From Metabacillus dongyingensis (GTDB lineage: Bacteria; Bacillota; Bacilli; Bacillales; Bacillaceae): 64,000 nt of DNA. The notes under the pieces are model-generated. The model saw nothing but the letters and a program-made list of their open reading frames with translations. It was not told where the DNA came from and did no database searches. The stretch spans positions 622,001-686,000 of the forward strand of contig NZ_CP082944.1 of the NCBI RefSeq assembly GCF_019933155.2. The letters are read 5' to 3'. Within the stretch, counting starts at the first letter, position 1. The number at the start of each line of letters is the position of its first letter. The position numbers and the translations under genes are program-made. Below, piece by piece: positions 1-7,594 of this stretch.

Positions 1-200
1 GTTTCTTTATCTGAATAGTAGTCATAGTCCATAATGTGGGCATGAATATCGGTAGTTTCCATCAAACGCAGATCAATTGAGGGAAGCTCCTCAGCAGCTG
101 CATTTAATGCCGGGAAGGGGAGAACACTGAGTAAAACAAGGAAAGCAGCAAATGAATTGAATAATTTCTTGCCAAATGTATGGCTTGTTTTTCTTTTCAC
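1..200 (-). CDS. yfkN: YfkN-type cyclic-nucleotide phosphodiesterase/nucleotidase precursor (5' part only)
   Basis: The first 66 codons of a gene that runs off the left edge. The product begins with a signal peptide (basic KRKTSH start, hydrophobic FAAFLVLLSVLPFPALNA core), followed by the metallophosphoesterase metal-binding motif TTDIHAHIMDYDYY, as in secreted 2',3'-cyclic-nucleotide 2'-phosphodiesterase/3'-nucleotidases. In B. subtilis YfkN is a large wall-linked enzyme that recovers phosphate and nucleosides from nucleotides; that role is transferred by family. An in-frame ATG lies at 204-206, but the ribosome site AAAGGTGG touches it, so I take GTG at 198-200 (6-nt spacing) as the start. 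It is divergent from yfkM. The catalytic remainder is not visible. Confidence 0.85.
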   Translation of the reverse strand, partial: MKRKTSHTFGKKLFNSFAAFLVLLSVLPFPALNAAAEELPSIDLRLMETTDIHAHIMDYDYYSDKE

Positions 201-206
201 AAACAT

Positions 207-546
207 CCACCTTTCAGTATTTTTCACAACATTTAAATTTTATAAATTTTTTGTCTATAAATCTATGAGTATTTTGTCATTTATTGTTAAAATAAAGTAA
301 AGATTTACAAAACTTTGTATTTACATTTACCGTCTTTTTATGGATATAAATGACCTGTTATTGAAGATTTTTTTGTCTTTTGAAAATGGTTCGTGGTTAA
401 AAAGTACTTGTATTTTTATAAAAATTTTCATTCTTTACACTAGCAGCCTTCATAATTCGACAAGAGCAACTATTCCTGTCATATGTTTTGTTTCTTTTAC
501 AAAGGGTAGATTAAAAAGTGTTAACAAGTAGAGGAGGTTCTAGGAG
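207..546. other. Divergent intergenic region yfkN/yfkM
   Basis: AT-rich spacer between divergent genes. It holds the ribosome sites of both genes and a sigma-B-like promoter for yfkM (485-509). A 63-codon open frame at 340-531 has no ribosome site and an unlikely composition, so I do not call it. Confidence 0.6.
485..509 (+). promoter_or_regulatory. Candidate sigma-B promoter of yfkM
   Basis: GTTTTG (485-490), 13 bp, GGGTAG (504-509) resembles the general-stress sigma-B consensus GTTTAA-N13/15-GGGTAT. It lies 37 bp before yfkM, and yfkM is a sigma-B gene in B. subtilis. Match by eye only. Confidence 0.45.
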
Positions 547-1062
547 ATGAGTAAAAAAATTGCTGTTGTTGTAACGGATCATTTTGAGGACTCTGAATAT
601 ACGGAGCCTGCAAAAGCTTATCAAGAAGCTGGTCACCAATTGACTGTTATCGAAAATGAAAAAGGCAAAACAGTAAAAGGGAAACAAGGACAGGAAACAA
701 TCAAGGTAGATGCATCGATTGCTGAAGTAAATGCGGATGACTTTGATGCGCTGTTTATTCCAGGAGGTTTTTCACCGGATATCCTGCGCGCTGATGATAA
801 GTTTGTCACATTCACGAAAAAATTCATGGATGATAACAAACCGGTCTTTGCTATTTGTCATGGTCCGCAGCTGCTCATTACAGCAGAAACGCTTAAGGGG
901 AGAGATGTGACTGGATATAAATCAATTGCCGTTGATTTAAAGAATGCCGGTGCAAATTTCCATGATAAAGAGGTTGTCGTATGCGGAAATCAGCTGGTGA
1001 CAAGCCGCACGCCTGATGATCTGCCTGCTTTTACACGTGAATCGTTGAATCTATTAAAATAA
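547..1062 (+). CDS. yfkM: DJ-1/PfpI family general stress protein
   Basis: 171-aa cytoplasmic protein of the DJ-1/PfpI/type-1 glutamine-amidotransferase-like superfamily. The nucleophile elbow is AICHGPQ, with Cys104 followed by His105. IPGG (71-74) corresponds to the loop that carries the oxyanion/acidic site. Members act as cysteine peptidases, deglycases or methylglyoxalases in stress protection; which activity applies here cannot be read from sequence. The start has a doubled ribosome site (GAGGAGG and AGGAG). A strong bidirectional terminator follows at once, so it is probably monocistronic. Length matches the usual 165-175 aa. Confidence 0.9.
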   Translation: MSKKIAVVVTDHFEDSEYTEPAKAYQEAGHQLTVIENEKGKTVKGKQGQETIKVDASIAEVNADDFDALFIPGGFSPDILRADDKFVTFTKKFMDDNKPVFAICHGPQLLITAETLKGRDVTGYKSIAVDLKNAGANFHDKEVVVCGNQLVTSRTPDDLPAFTRESLNLLK

Positions 1063-1069
1063 ATAAAAG

Positions 1070-1105
1070 AATAGCCCGCGCAGAAGGCGCAGGGCTATTT
1101 TTTAT
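1070..1105. terminator. Bidirectional terminator yfkM / small membrane gene
   Basis: Inverted repeat AATAGCCC(T/G)GCGC with A-run before and T-run after. It also carries the stop codon of the minus-strand gene at 1095. Confidence 0.8.
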
Positions 1106-1259
1106 CTTCCAGATCTGGATTCTCCGCATTGGGGAGCGGATCTACATTTATAGCATCTTCTGTGTGAATCGCAGTCTTAAGTGAATAAACAACAAAAACA
1201 ATACAAGTAATCAATAACAGGAATAAAACAATTGTTGCAAACCACCACATTGCAGCCAT
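1095..1259 (-). CDS. 54-aa single-span membrane protein, unknown function
   Basis: Small gene supported by a good ribosome site (AAAGGGGG, 7 nt before ATG). The product starts MAAMWWFATIVLFLLL, runs through one hydrophobic helix (about 5-26), then has an acidic, Asn/Pro-containing tail ending LEDKK. Topology is probably N-out with the acidic tail inside, or the reverse. I do not recognise the family; the position matches yfkL in B. subtilis, but I cannot confirm identity. Its stop codon lies inside the terminator stem shared with yfkM. Confidence 0.6.
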   Translation of the reverse strand: MAAMWWFATIVLFLLLITCIVFVVYSLKTAIHTEDAINVDPLPNAENPDLEDKK

Positions 1260-1342
1260 TTTTCAGCCCCCTTTGTACACATATATGCAAAAGGGGACGT
1301 GCTGAGAATCTTTTTTATTCTTTTTAGAAAGGAAAGTCCGAT

Positions 1343-1576
1343 TTAAACTTTGCGGAGGTTTCCTAGTTCTTCAACAATAGCCTGCATTTCATTGGGTGAA
1401 AATGTATTCTTCTTCATGACTAAATCGTATATATCCTTCAATTCTTCATACATTTCTTCGTCAAAATGTGACGGTTTAATCGCTCCAATGTTAATGACGC
1501 GCAGTTTTTCTTTAATTTGTTCAATCATGTATTCTACATTTTCCACTGATTTTTCTGATAGATTATTCAACTGCAT
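1343..1576 (-). CDS. yfkK: UPF0435 (DUF1128) protein YfkK
   Basis: 77-aa soluble, mostly helical protein with no signal or membrane segment. The sequence ([18 protein letters not shown] start, [16 protein letters not shown] in the second half) matches the small UPF0435/YfkK family of Bacillales, whose function is unknown. The ribosome site AAAGG is 4 nt from the ATG. It is divergent from yfkJ and lies upstream of the 54-aa membrane gene on the same strand with an 83-bp gap. Confidence 0.85.
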   Translation of the reverse strand: MQLNNLSEKSVENVEYMIEQIKEKLRVINIGAIKPSHFDEEMYEELKDIYDLVMKKNTFSPNEMQAIVEELGNLRKV

Positions 1577-1763
1577 TCATCCTTTCAAACTTTCCCATTT
1601 AAGTATTATTTATTGTAACATGTTTTATGTAAATAAAAGATGCTAATTATAAAATCACTTGTGTAAAGAATAGAGAAATGTACCATAAACAGAGCAAGAG
1701 GAAACATACATATAATAAAGCTTGGTTTTTACGGCACATTGTCTTAATCGCAGGAGGAAAATG

Positions 1764-2234
1764 ATGATTAAAGTAGTATTTGTTTGTTTAGGGAATATAT
1801 GCCGATCCCCGATGGCAGAAGGAATAATGAGGCACTTAATTGATGAGCAAGGGCTAAGCAGGGCTATTGTGACAGATTCAGCCGGAACAGGAGACTGGCA
1901 TATCGGCCATCAGCCCCACGAAGGAACAAGGAATATTCTTGATCATCACAAAATCGGGTATGAAGGGATACAGGCAAGAAAGGTGACCCTTGATGATCTT
2001 CTGGAAGTCGATTACATTATTGCGATGGACAATGAAAACCTTGGTTACTTAAGAAGGCTTGCGGGCTACTCCAAAACCGGCTTTGTCGGAAGGTTAATGG
2101 ACTTTGTGCCGGATTCAGATCTGGCAGACGTACCGGATCCTTATTTTACAGACAACTTTGAAGAGGTTTACGAAATGGTGTACACAGGATGTTCTCATTT
2201 GCTTGCGTGTATTAAAATAGAACATAACTTATAA
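1764..2234 (+). CDS. yfkJ: Low-molecular-weight protein-tyrosine phosphatase YfkJ
   Basis: 156-aa cytoplasmic phosphatase. The P-loop CLGNICRS (Cys8 nucleophile, Arg14) fits C-x5-R-S and the DPY motif at 125-127 supplies the general-acid Asp. The family removes phosphate from phosphotyrosine or phosphoarginine in bacteria; in B. subtilis YfkJ is a stress-linked tyrosine phosphatase. ATG at 1764 is chosen over ATG 1761 because AGGAGG (1752-1757) gives 6-nt spacing and the length equals the family's 156 aa. First gene of a yfkJ-yfkI-yfkH operon with 18- and 4-bp gaps. Confidence 0.92.
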   Translation: MIKVVFVCLGNICRSPMAEGIMRHLIDEQGLSRAIVTDSAGTGDWHIGHQPHEGTRNILDHHKIGYEGIQARKVTLDDLLEVDYIIAMDNENLGYLRRLAGYSKTGFVGRLMDFVPDSDLADVPDPYFTDNFEEVYEMVYTGCSHLLACIKIEHNL

Positions 2235-2252
2235 GAAGAGGGGTTATTTCAG

Positions 2253-2591
2253 ATGAGTAATGAATCGAACAGTTTGTTTCTAAAAGGCTTATTCGCCGGT
2301 GCAGCGGTTGGAGGAGCACTTACTCTTCTCCATAAGCCGACAAGAGATCAGTTTGTCGCACAGGGAAAATCCTTAAAAGACAAAACAGCCCTTTATATTG
2401 AAAATCCATCTCTATTGACAGAAGAGATTAAACAGCAAATTGATCAGGCAAAAAACGTGATTCAGGAAGCTAAAGAAGATATTGAATTTATCAATGAAAA
2501 AATAAATGAACTAAAAGAAACAGCGCCTCAAATGATTGAAATGATAGAAGAAACAAAAGAAAGGTTTATAACAGATCAAAAAGAGAGGTGA
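2253..2591 (+). CDS. yfkI: YtxH-domain-like protein YfkI
   Basis: 112-aa protein with a short N-terminal hydrophobic stretch (about 10-27, GLFAGAAVGGALTLL) and a long charged coiled-coil region (about 55-110), as in the YtxH/gas-vesicle-like stress family. Function unknown; small proteins of this type are often membrane-anchored and stress-induced. GAGGGG lies 9 nt before the ATG. It sits between yfkJ and yfkH in a tight operon. Confidence 0.8.
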   Translation: MSNESNSLFLKGLFAGAAVGGALTLLHKPTRDQFVAQGKSLKDKTALYIENPSLLTEEIKQQIDQAKNVIQEAKEDIEFINEKINELKETAPQMIEMIEETKERFITDQKER

Positions 2592-2595
2592 ATAA

Positions 2596-3438
2596 ATGAA
2601 AAGCGTGAAGCAGCGCCAGCATAAACAGAGATCCATCCTGAGAGATCTGTTTGAGCGTTTTTCAAAAGATGAAATCATTGGCCTTTCGGCAGAACTCGCC
2701 TATTTCTTTTTACTTTCACTGTTTCCGTTTTTAATCTTTTTAATGACTCTTATAGCCTTTCTTCCGCTTTCTCAGGAAGATATACTGAATTTTCTTGCGC
2801 AATATGCACCTGGAGAATCCGTTGCTATTATCAAAGAAACATTGGCTGAAATCATCAGCAATTCAAATGGAGGATTGCTGTCGTTTGGGATCCTTGCCAC
2901 TTTGTGGTCTGCCTCAAATGGAATTAACGCCATTGTCCGTGCCTTTAATCGCGCCTATGATGTCTCTGAGAGCAGATCATTTATAGCAGCAAGGGGTATG
3001 GCGGTTTTGCTTACAATTGCGATGGTTTTTGTCATTTTAGTTGCCCTGCTTTTGCCTGTATTCGGGAAAGAAATTGGCATGTTCCTTTTTTCTGTATTTG
3101 GACTGTCAGATGAATTTTTAACCGTGTGGAATATGGGAAGATGGATTGTCAGTGCGCTTATTTTGTTCATTGTTTTTACAGCTCTTTATTTCTTTGCTCC
3201 GAATAAGCATTTACACCTGAAGGATGCAATGCCGGGTGCTGTTTTAGCAACAATTGGATGGGCCTTCGTGTCATTTGCCTTTTCTTATTATGTCGGGAGC
3301 TATGGCCATTACAGTGCCGCCTATGGGAGTTTGGGCGGAATCATTGTTCTGATGATCTGGTTTTATCTTTCCGGAATGATCATTATGATTGGCGGAGAGT
3401 TAAATGCCATTCTATACAAAAGAAAAGGGTCTCATTAA
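2596..3438 (+). CDS. yfkH: YihY/BrkB family inner-membrane protein YfkH
   Basis: 280-aa polytopic membrane protein with about six hydrophobic helices (first at 30-60, AYFFLLSLFPFLIFLMTLIA). Motifs LSAELAYFFLLSLFP and YGSLGGIIVLMIWFYLSG are typical of the YihY/virulence factor BrkB family (once misannotated as ribonuclease BN). Molecular function unknown. Its ribosome site overlaps the yfkI stop codon, which suggests translational coupling. Last gene of the yfkJIH operon. Confidence 0.88.
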   Translation: MKSVKQRQHKQRSILRDLFERFSKDEIIGLSAELAYFFLLSLFPFLIFLMTLIAFLPLSQEDILNFLAQYAPGESVAIIKETLAEIISNSNGGLLSFGILATLWSASNGINAIVRAFNRAYDVSESRSFIAARGMAVLLTIAMVFVILVALLLPVFGKEIGMFLFSVFGLSDEFLTVWNMGRWIVSALILFIVFTALYFFAPNKHLHLKDAMPGAVLATIGWAFVSFAFSYYVGSYGHYSAAYGSLGGIIVLMIWFYLSGMIIMIGGELNAILYKRKGSH

Positions 3439-3534
3439 TATTTCCAATGATTGTGTGTCATAGAGAGCGGAAAATAGTGAAACAGTAAAGAAGAAGACAT
3501 GGTCTTCAAAATCTTGCTGGGCAGGTGAATCTTC

Positions 3535-3642
3535 ATGGCAAAGCATACGAAAAAAGGCGGAAGCCATAACAAGCAGAATTCAAAAAGCAAGCCGCAGCAT
3601 AAAACAAGTGGCAGTGCAAACGGTCAGAACGGCTACCACTAA
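3535..3642 (+). CDS. 35-aa basic Asn/Lys/His-rich peptide
   Basis: Small open frame with a good ribosome site (AGGTGA, 6 nt before ATG), followed by a strong terminator beginning 3 nt after the stop. The product is very basic and hydrophilic: MAKHTKKGGSHNKQN, then Ser/Lys/Gln-rich, ending NGQNGYH. Such composition is common for minor small spore proteins in Bacillaceae, but I do not recognise a named family. The RBS-to-terminator architecture is the main support. Confidence 0.55.
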   Translation: MAKHTKKGGSHNKQNSKSKPQHKTSGSANGQNGYH

Positions 3643-3644
3643 AC

Positions 3645-3682
3645 AAAAAAGCAAACCGCTACCTGTGCGGTTTGCTTTTTTT
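3645..3682 (+). terminator. Rho-independent terminator
   Basis: GCAAACCGC / GCGGTTTGC stem flanked by A- and T-runs, directly after the 35-aa gene. Confidence 0.85.
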
Positions 3683-3804
3683 ATCTGTCTGTCGCCTCAG
3701 GCTTTCTTCTGAAATCAAGCTGATTGTGCTTTTAACTCAGGATTAATGCTAAATAGAAAAGAATTCGGCAAGTTAATTTAATTACTTATATCTAAAATAT
3801 GAAC

Positions 3805-3897
3805 GGCTAAATTAAACTTAATATCGGCTAAATAAAACGGGAAATCCGCTAAATAATTGTGAATTTCAGCTAATAAAATGGCGATTTCGGGTAAATG
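3805..3897. repeat. 21-bp tandem repeat, four units plus a partial fifth
   Basis: Four in-phase 21-bp units begin at 3805, 3826, 3847 and 3868, with consensus core GCTAAATAAAATNGNGATTTC; a partial fifth starts at 3889. The units differ at about 3-6 positions each but keep exact spacing. The stretch 3683-3922 has no gene and lies between two near-identical terminator hairpins (3645-3682 and 3923-3960). Similar units occur at about 13679-13741. Confidence 0.65.
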
Positions 3898-3922
3898 CTG
3901 ACTCAGCAGAGCAGCTGCCACT

Positions 3923-3960
3923 AAAAAAAGCAAATCGCTGTCCCTGCGATTTGCTTTTTT
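3923..3960. terminator. Bidirectional terminator
   Basis: GCAAATCGC / GCGATTTGC stem with A-run and T-run. It serves the minus-strand gene ending at 3978 and nearly copies the hairpin at 3645-3682. Confidence 0.8.
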
Positions 3961-3977
3961 GGGTTCCGCTTTTTGTA

Positions 3978-4124
3978 TTATTCAGCAAGCTGGATATAAC
4001 TATGGTATGCCGAAGAATAAATATGCTCGATATCCTCATCAGTCATATACATCAATGTTTCTGTTTCGATATCCTTCATTTTTGCGATAAATTCGATCAT
4101 GTTTTTGCGCTCTTGTCTTTTCAT
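3978..4124 (-). CDS. BH0509-type small protein
   Basis: 48-aa soluble protein, MKRQERKNMIEFI start followed by acidic TDEDIEHIYSSAYHS, resembling the short BH0509 family of Bacillales (unknown function). AGGAGG lies 10 nt before this ATG; an upstream in-frame ATG at 4235 lacks a ribosome site. It is monocistronic, ended by the terminator at 3923-3960. Confidence 0.65.
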   Translation of the reverse strand: MKRQERKNMIEFIAKMKDIETETLMYMTDEDIEHIYSSAYHSYIQLAE

Positions 4125-4261
4125 AATAATAATTCCTCCTGTTATATTATTGTTATGATACAGAATGTATTTGTTAATACTATTATATAACAGACAATTC
4201 AAAATGTTCAACCTATATTTTAAAAAAAACGCCAATTTTTTAGAGATTAGGGAGTATGCAA

Positions 4262-4390
4262 TTTTTGCGCTTACATGTCTGGCTCCATCGCCTAACTCCT
4301 CGGCCAGAAAGGATCCGCCAGTAAAGGCAAAAAGCGCCTTTTCTGACGGATCCTTATCTGTCTTTCGGAGCTAAACAGGCGCTTGCGCTT
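4262..4390. repeat. Dispersed hairpin element, copy A
   Basis: Starts TTTTGCGCTTACATG followed by TCTGGCTCC and ends GCTAAACAGGCGCTTGCGCTT. The middle (4311-4353) is a long inverted repeat GGATCCGCCAG...CTGACGGATCC enclosing AAAGGC/GCCTTT. Copy B (43307-43432, opposite orientation) shares both ends and the internal TTATCTGTCT; a stub with TTGTGTCTAGCTCC is at 55311-55324. It probably also works as the terminator region of yfkF. Such TCTAGCTCC...GCGC elements are, as far as I recall, frequent in Bacillaceae spacers. Confidence 0.65.
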
Positions 4391-4393
4391 TTC

Positions 4394-5554
4394 TTAATTA
4401 TTGGCGGTTTTATAAGCAGGCTGTTTAAAGAAAGCGGTCGTTATGAAAATAAGGAGTAAAATAAAGCTGACTACATGAAAAAAATTAGCCGATGCCACAT
4501 GCTCAATATATAATCCGCCTAAAAAAGGACCGGATATGCTTCCGATGCTGAAAAAGATGCCGCACAGCAGGTTTCCTGCAGGAAGCAGGTTTTTAGGAAG
4601 CAGATCAGCCATAAAGCTGATGCCAAGCGAAAAAGTGGACCCAACAAGCATGCCAGCTGTAAAGAAACAGATAACGAGCGGAATGAGTGTGTCTGCAAAG
4701 CTTGCGGCCATAAAACTAATAAATCCAAACAGCATGACGAACAAAATGGTATTTCTTCTTCCGAATCGGTCGCTGATGATCCCGAGAGGAAGCTGAAAAA
4801 CAATGGCTCCGATGGCAAAGGAAGATAAGATAATGGAAACAGATGAGACATCTAATCCTGTCCGAAGCGCATAGACAGGGTAATTTCCGTTAAGAGAGGC
4901 TTCCAAAAAGCCATATCCGAACGTAGGAAGAAATGCAACCCATGCAAGCTTTGATGCTTTTGCAAAGCGTTTTGCCGTCCCAAAAAATGAAGTCGATCCC
5001 ATGTCTTGTTCAGGAAAATCATTCTTCAGAAAAAAGACGAAGGCCCATGCGATTAAACTAATGCTGCCAGAAAGAATAAAAGGCAGGCTTGGGCTTATTT
5101 CAGCAAGCGGAACCATAAGCGGCCCTGCTGCAAAGCCAAGTCCAAAAAACAGTCCATAAAGAGAGATATTGCGTCCGCGTTTTTCCTCAGAAGAGATGGA
5201 TGTAATCCATGTTTGCGTTGAAAAATGGAGCATGTGATCACCTACACCAATTAAAAGCCTGAGTAAAAACCAGAACCAGAATGACTGAATCCAAAGAAAA
5301 CCAAACAAGCTGAGAGCAACCATGATTCCTCCAACTAAAATCAGAGGCTTAAAGCCAAACCTCTTCAATGGCCCTTCCATAAAAGGAGAAGCAATCAAAA
5401 CACCTATGTAGAGCCCTGTGGCATGCAATCCATTGACAGATGATGAGTATCCTTCCTGCTCAAAGATGATGGCGATTAATGGGAGAAGCATTCCCTGTGA
5501 AAAACCTGAAATAGCGACAATACTGACGAGGATAGCGAATTTGAATTTCGGCAT
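4394..5554 (-). CDS. yfkF: MFS transporter YfkF
   Basis: 386-aa major facilitator with 12 predicted helices. The loop 2-3 signature is modified (EGPLKRFGFKPLI) and the second-half copy is SDRFGRRNT. It resembles B. subtilis YfkF (drug-efflux-like MFS); substrate unknown. AGGAG lies 7 nt upstream of the ATG. Single gene, with the dispersed hairpin element directly downstream. Confidence 0.85.
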   Translation of the reverse strand: MPKFKFAILVSIVAISGFSQGMLLPLIAIIFEQEGYSSSVNGLHATGLYIGVLIASPFMEGPLKRFGFKPLILVGGIMVALSLFGFLWIQSFWFWFLLRLLIGVGDHMLHFSTQTWITSISSEEKRGRNISLYGLFFGLGFAAGPLMVPLAEISPSLPFILSGSISLIAWAFVFFLKNDFPEQDMGSTSFFGTAKRFAKASKLAWVAFLPTFGYGFLEASLNGNYPVYALRTGLDVSSVSIILSSFAIGAIVFQLPLGIISDRFGRRNTILFVMLFGFISFMAASFADTLIPLVICFFTAGMLVGSTFSLGISFMADLLPKNLLPAGNLLCGIFFSIGSISGPFLGGLYIEHVASANFFHVVSFILLLIFITTAFFKQPAYKTANN

Positions 5555-5661
5555 AATCTTGACTCCTTACTCTATTTTCCATCCTGAATGTTACACTCAT
5601 TATTCAAAGCAGACAAGAAAAATTGCATTTCCTTTTTGGGTATGATGGGAGAAAGAAAGGG

Positions 5662-7023
5662 ATGGTGACAGTGAAATTTAAAATGAGGGAAGCAGGATTC
5701 AGCGCAAATTTAGAATACGGAGAACTGCATGCTGCAGGAAATAAAAAATATGGTTTTCGTCCCTATCAGCTTATGGTTTCGTCAATTGCCGTTTGCAGCG
5801 GCCGGAGTGCTCAGGGGAATTCTTGAAAAGAAAAGATTAGCTGCAGAGGACATCACGAAAAGAAACGAAAATCCAGTAGCACCAGTACCCAAATTCAGGG
5901 TTGAGCCAGAAAAGGGGAATCATGCCCACTCAATGAGTACACAAATTCAGGGTTGAGCCAGAAAAGAGGAATCATACGCAAGCAATGAGTACCCAAATTC
6001 AGGGTTAAGCCAGAAAAGAGGAATCATACGCAAGCAATGAGTACCCAAATTCAGGGGTGAGCCAGAAAAGAGGAATCATACGCACTTAATGAGTACCCAA
6101 ATTCAGGATTGAGGCAGAAAACGGGAATCATACGCACTCAATGAGTACTCAAATTCAGGATTGAGGCAGAAAACGGGAATCATACGCACTCAATGAGTAC
6201 TCAAATTCAGGGGTGAGCCAGAAAAGAGGAATCATACACACTCAATGAGTACCCAAATTCAGGGTTGAGCCAGAAAAGAGGAAACATACGCACTCAATGA
6301 GTACTCAAATTCAGGGTTGAGCCAGAAAAGAGGAATCATACACACTCAATGAGTACCCAAATTCAGGGTTGAGCCAGAAAAGAGGAATCATACGCAAGCA
6401 ATGAGTACCCAAATTCAGGGTTGACCCAGAAAAGGGGAAACATACGCACTCAATGAGCACTCAAATTCAGGGTTGAACCAGAAAAGAGGAATCATACGCA
6501 AGCAATGAGTACCCAAATTCAGGGTTGAGCCAGAAAAGGGGAAACATACGCACTCAATGAGTACTCAAATTCAGGGTTGAGCCAGAAAAGGGGAATCATA
6601 CGCACTTAATGACAGAAAAGAGGAATCATACACACTCAATGAGTACCCAAATTCAGGGTTGAGCCAGAAAAGAGGAATCATACGCACTCAATGAGTACTC
6701 AAATTCAGGGGTGAGCCAGAAAAGAGGAATCATACGCAAGCAATGAGTACCCAAATTCAGAGTTGAGCCAGAAAAGGGGAAACATACGCAAGCAATGAGG
6801 ACCCAAATTCAGGGTTGAGCCAGAAAAGGGGAATCATACGCACTTAATAAGTAGTACGCCCGTAGCACCCGTTGCGAGCGAAACGGATCGAGAGCATTGC
6901 CCTTCATTTTGTCATTTAGGGTAATGACCTTCCCGTGGAGAAAATAGAGCAGTCCATTAAGCTTGCCAGTGCGATCGGTGGAAGTCAGCAAAATTACTTA
7001 AAACCTTAGAGATTAAAAAATGA
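5662..7023 (+). pseudogene. osmC-like gene, frameshifted and split by a 52-bp repeat array
   Basis: Remains of an OsmC/Ohr-type protein. The 5' part (5662-5883) encodes YGFRPYQLMVSSIAVCSG, the family's Cys-containing helix, then continues GVLRGILEKKRLAAEDIT only after a one-base frameshift near 5800-5804. The 3' part (6870-7023) encodes RIESIALHFVI, a TAG stop (6916-6918), GNDLPVEKIEQSIKLAS, then after another shift KSAKLLKTLEIKK with TGA at 7021-7023. The two parts together make about 125 codons, the usual family length. Between them is the repeat array, flanked by an 8-bp direct repeat GTAGCACC (5876-5883 and 6862-6869). Removing the array plus one copy rejoins the gene as NPVAPVASE, with one further base shift near 6878-6881. 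Confidence 0.75.
5884..6848. repeat. 52-bp tandem repeat array 1 (about 18.6 units)
   Basis: Nineteen units start at 5884, 5935, 5987, 6039 and so on to 6797. All are 52 bp except the first (51) and one truncated unit of 30 bp (6611-6640). Each unit begins GAGTACYCAAA, has GAGGAATCA (or GGGGAATCA) at positions 32-40, and the unit junction forms the 11-bp palindrome ACTCAATGAGT. A 13-bp remnant with AGTAC follows to 6861. Variants alternate (CACTCAAT or CAAGCAAT ends; CCC or CTC). Stops occur in all frames and 52 is not a multiple of 3, so it is not coding. There are no spacers, so it is not CRISPR. Confidence 0.92.
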
Positions 7024-7051
7024 GACTGTGCATACCGCACAGTCTCATTTT
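7017..7051. terminator. Bidirectional terminator
   Basis: TGAGACTGTGC / GCACAGTCTCA stem with A-run and TTTT, between the osmC remnant and the convergent stress gene. Confidence 0.85.
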
Positions 7052-7466
7052 AAAGTTCGATGATTTCAGGTTCGCTTCCCGCTTTTTGATAATACCTGAT
7101 TGATTTAAGTGTTATTTTTAAAAGTAAGTAGTTTGGATCGTCTGGTCCGGAAATCCACTCTTTTAACTCCCCGTTCCAGAATTTCTCTTTTAATTCGGCA
7201 GATTCTTCTACAGAAGCACTGCCTTCTATTTCTGCATAATCATTTTTCCAGGCGTCGCCATTAAAGCCAAGAAGAACATGAACGCTTGGATTGTTTTCAA
7301 TATCTTCTGCCTTGTGGGTATCTTTGTTTGTAGCTGTATATAAAGTTAGTCCATCGTGGAAAAACAGCATGAACCTCGAAAATGGTTTGTTTTGACGGAT
7401 TGTGGCAAGTGTGCCGATTTTATGTTCTTTGAACATTTGCAGAACTTTTTCTTTAGGTTCACTCAT
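7050..7466 (-). CDS. Pyridoxamine-phosphate-oxidase-fold general stress protein (YdaG-like)
   Basis: 138-aa split-barrel flavin/FMN-binding-like protein: KEHKIGTLATIRQNKPFSRFMLF near the N-terminus and conserved FHDGLTLYTATNKDTHKAEDIENNP. It is close to B. subtilis YdaG / general stress protein 26. These bind FMN or a related cofactor; the reaction is not established. ATG 7466 is preferred (AGGAG, 9 nt) to ATG 7472 (3 nt). Single gene, divergent from yfkE. Confidence 0.85.
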   Translation of the reverse strand: MSEPKEKVLQMFKEHKIGTLATIRQNKPFSRFMLFFHDGLTLYTATNKDTHKAEDIENNPSVHVLLGFNGDAWKNDYAEIEGSASVEESAELKEKFWNGELKEWISGPDDPNYLLLKITLKSIRYYQKAGSEPEIIEL

Positions 7467-7594
7467 ATTCATTCACTCCTTTCATATCTTTCATTAATCT
7501 GCATCAAATGCGTCTTTTCATACGCAGCAAAAGCGTGTGGTTTAATTTTTCGCAAAATAGAGAAAGAATAAGTAGAAGAAAGGGTGAGAATGAA

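Noticed and set aside
340-531. 63-codon open frame before yfkM
   Set aside because: No ribosome site, AT-driven composition, and it covers the likely yfkM promoter.
5884-6848. CRISPR array
   Set aside because: Units are contiguous with no unique spacers, and no cas genes are in the window; the same holds for 40950-42093.
6809-6991. Minus-strand open frame at the end of array 1
   Set aside because: It runs across repeat units and the antisense of the osmC remnant.
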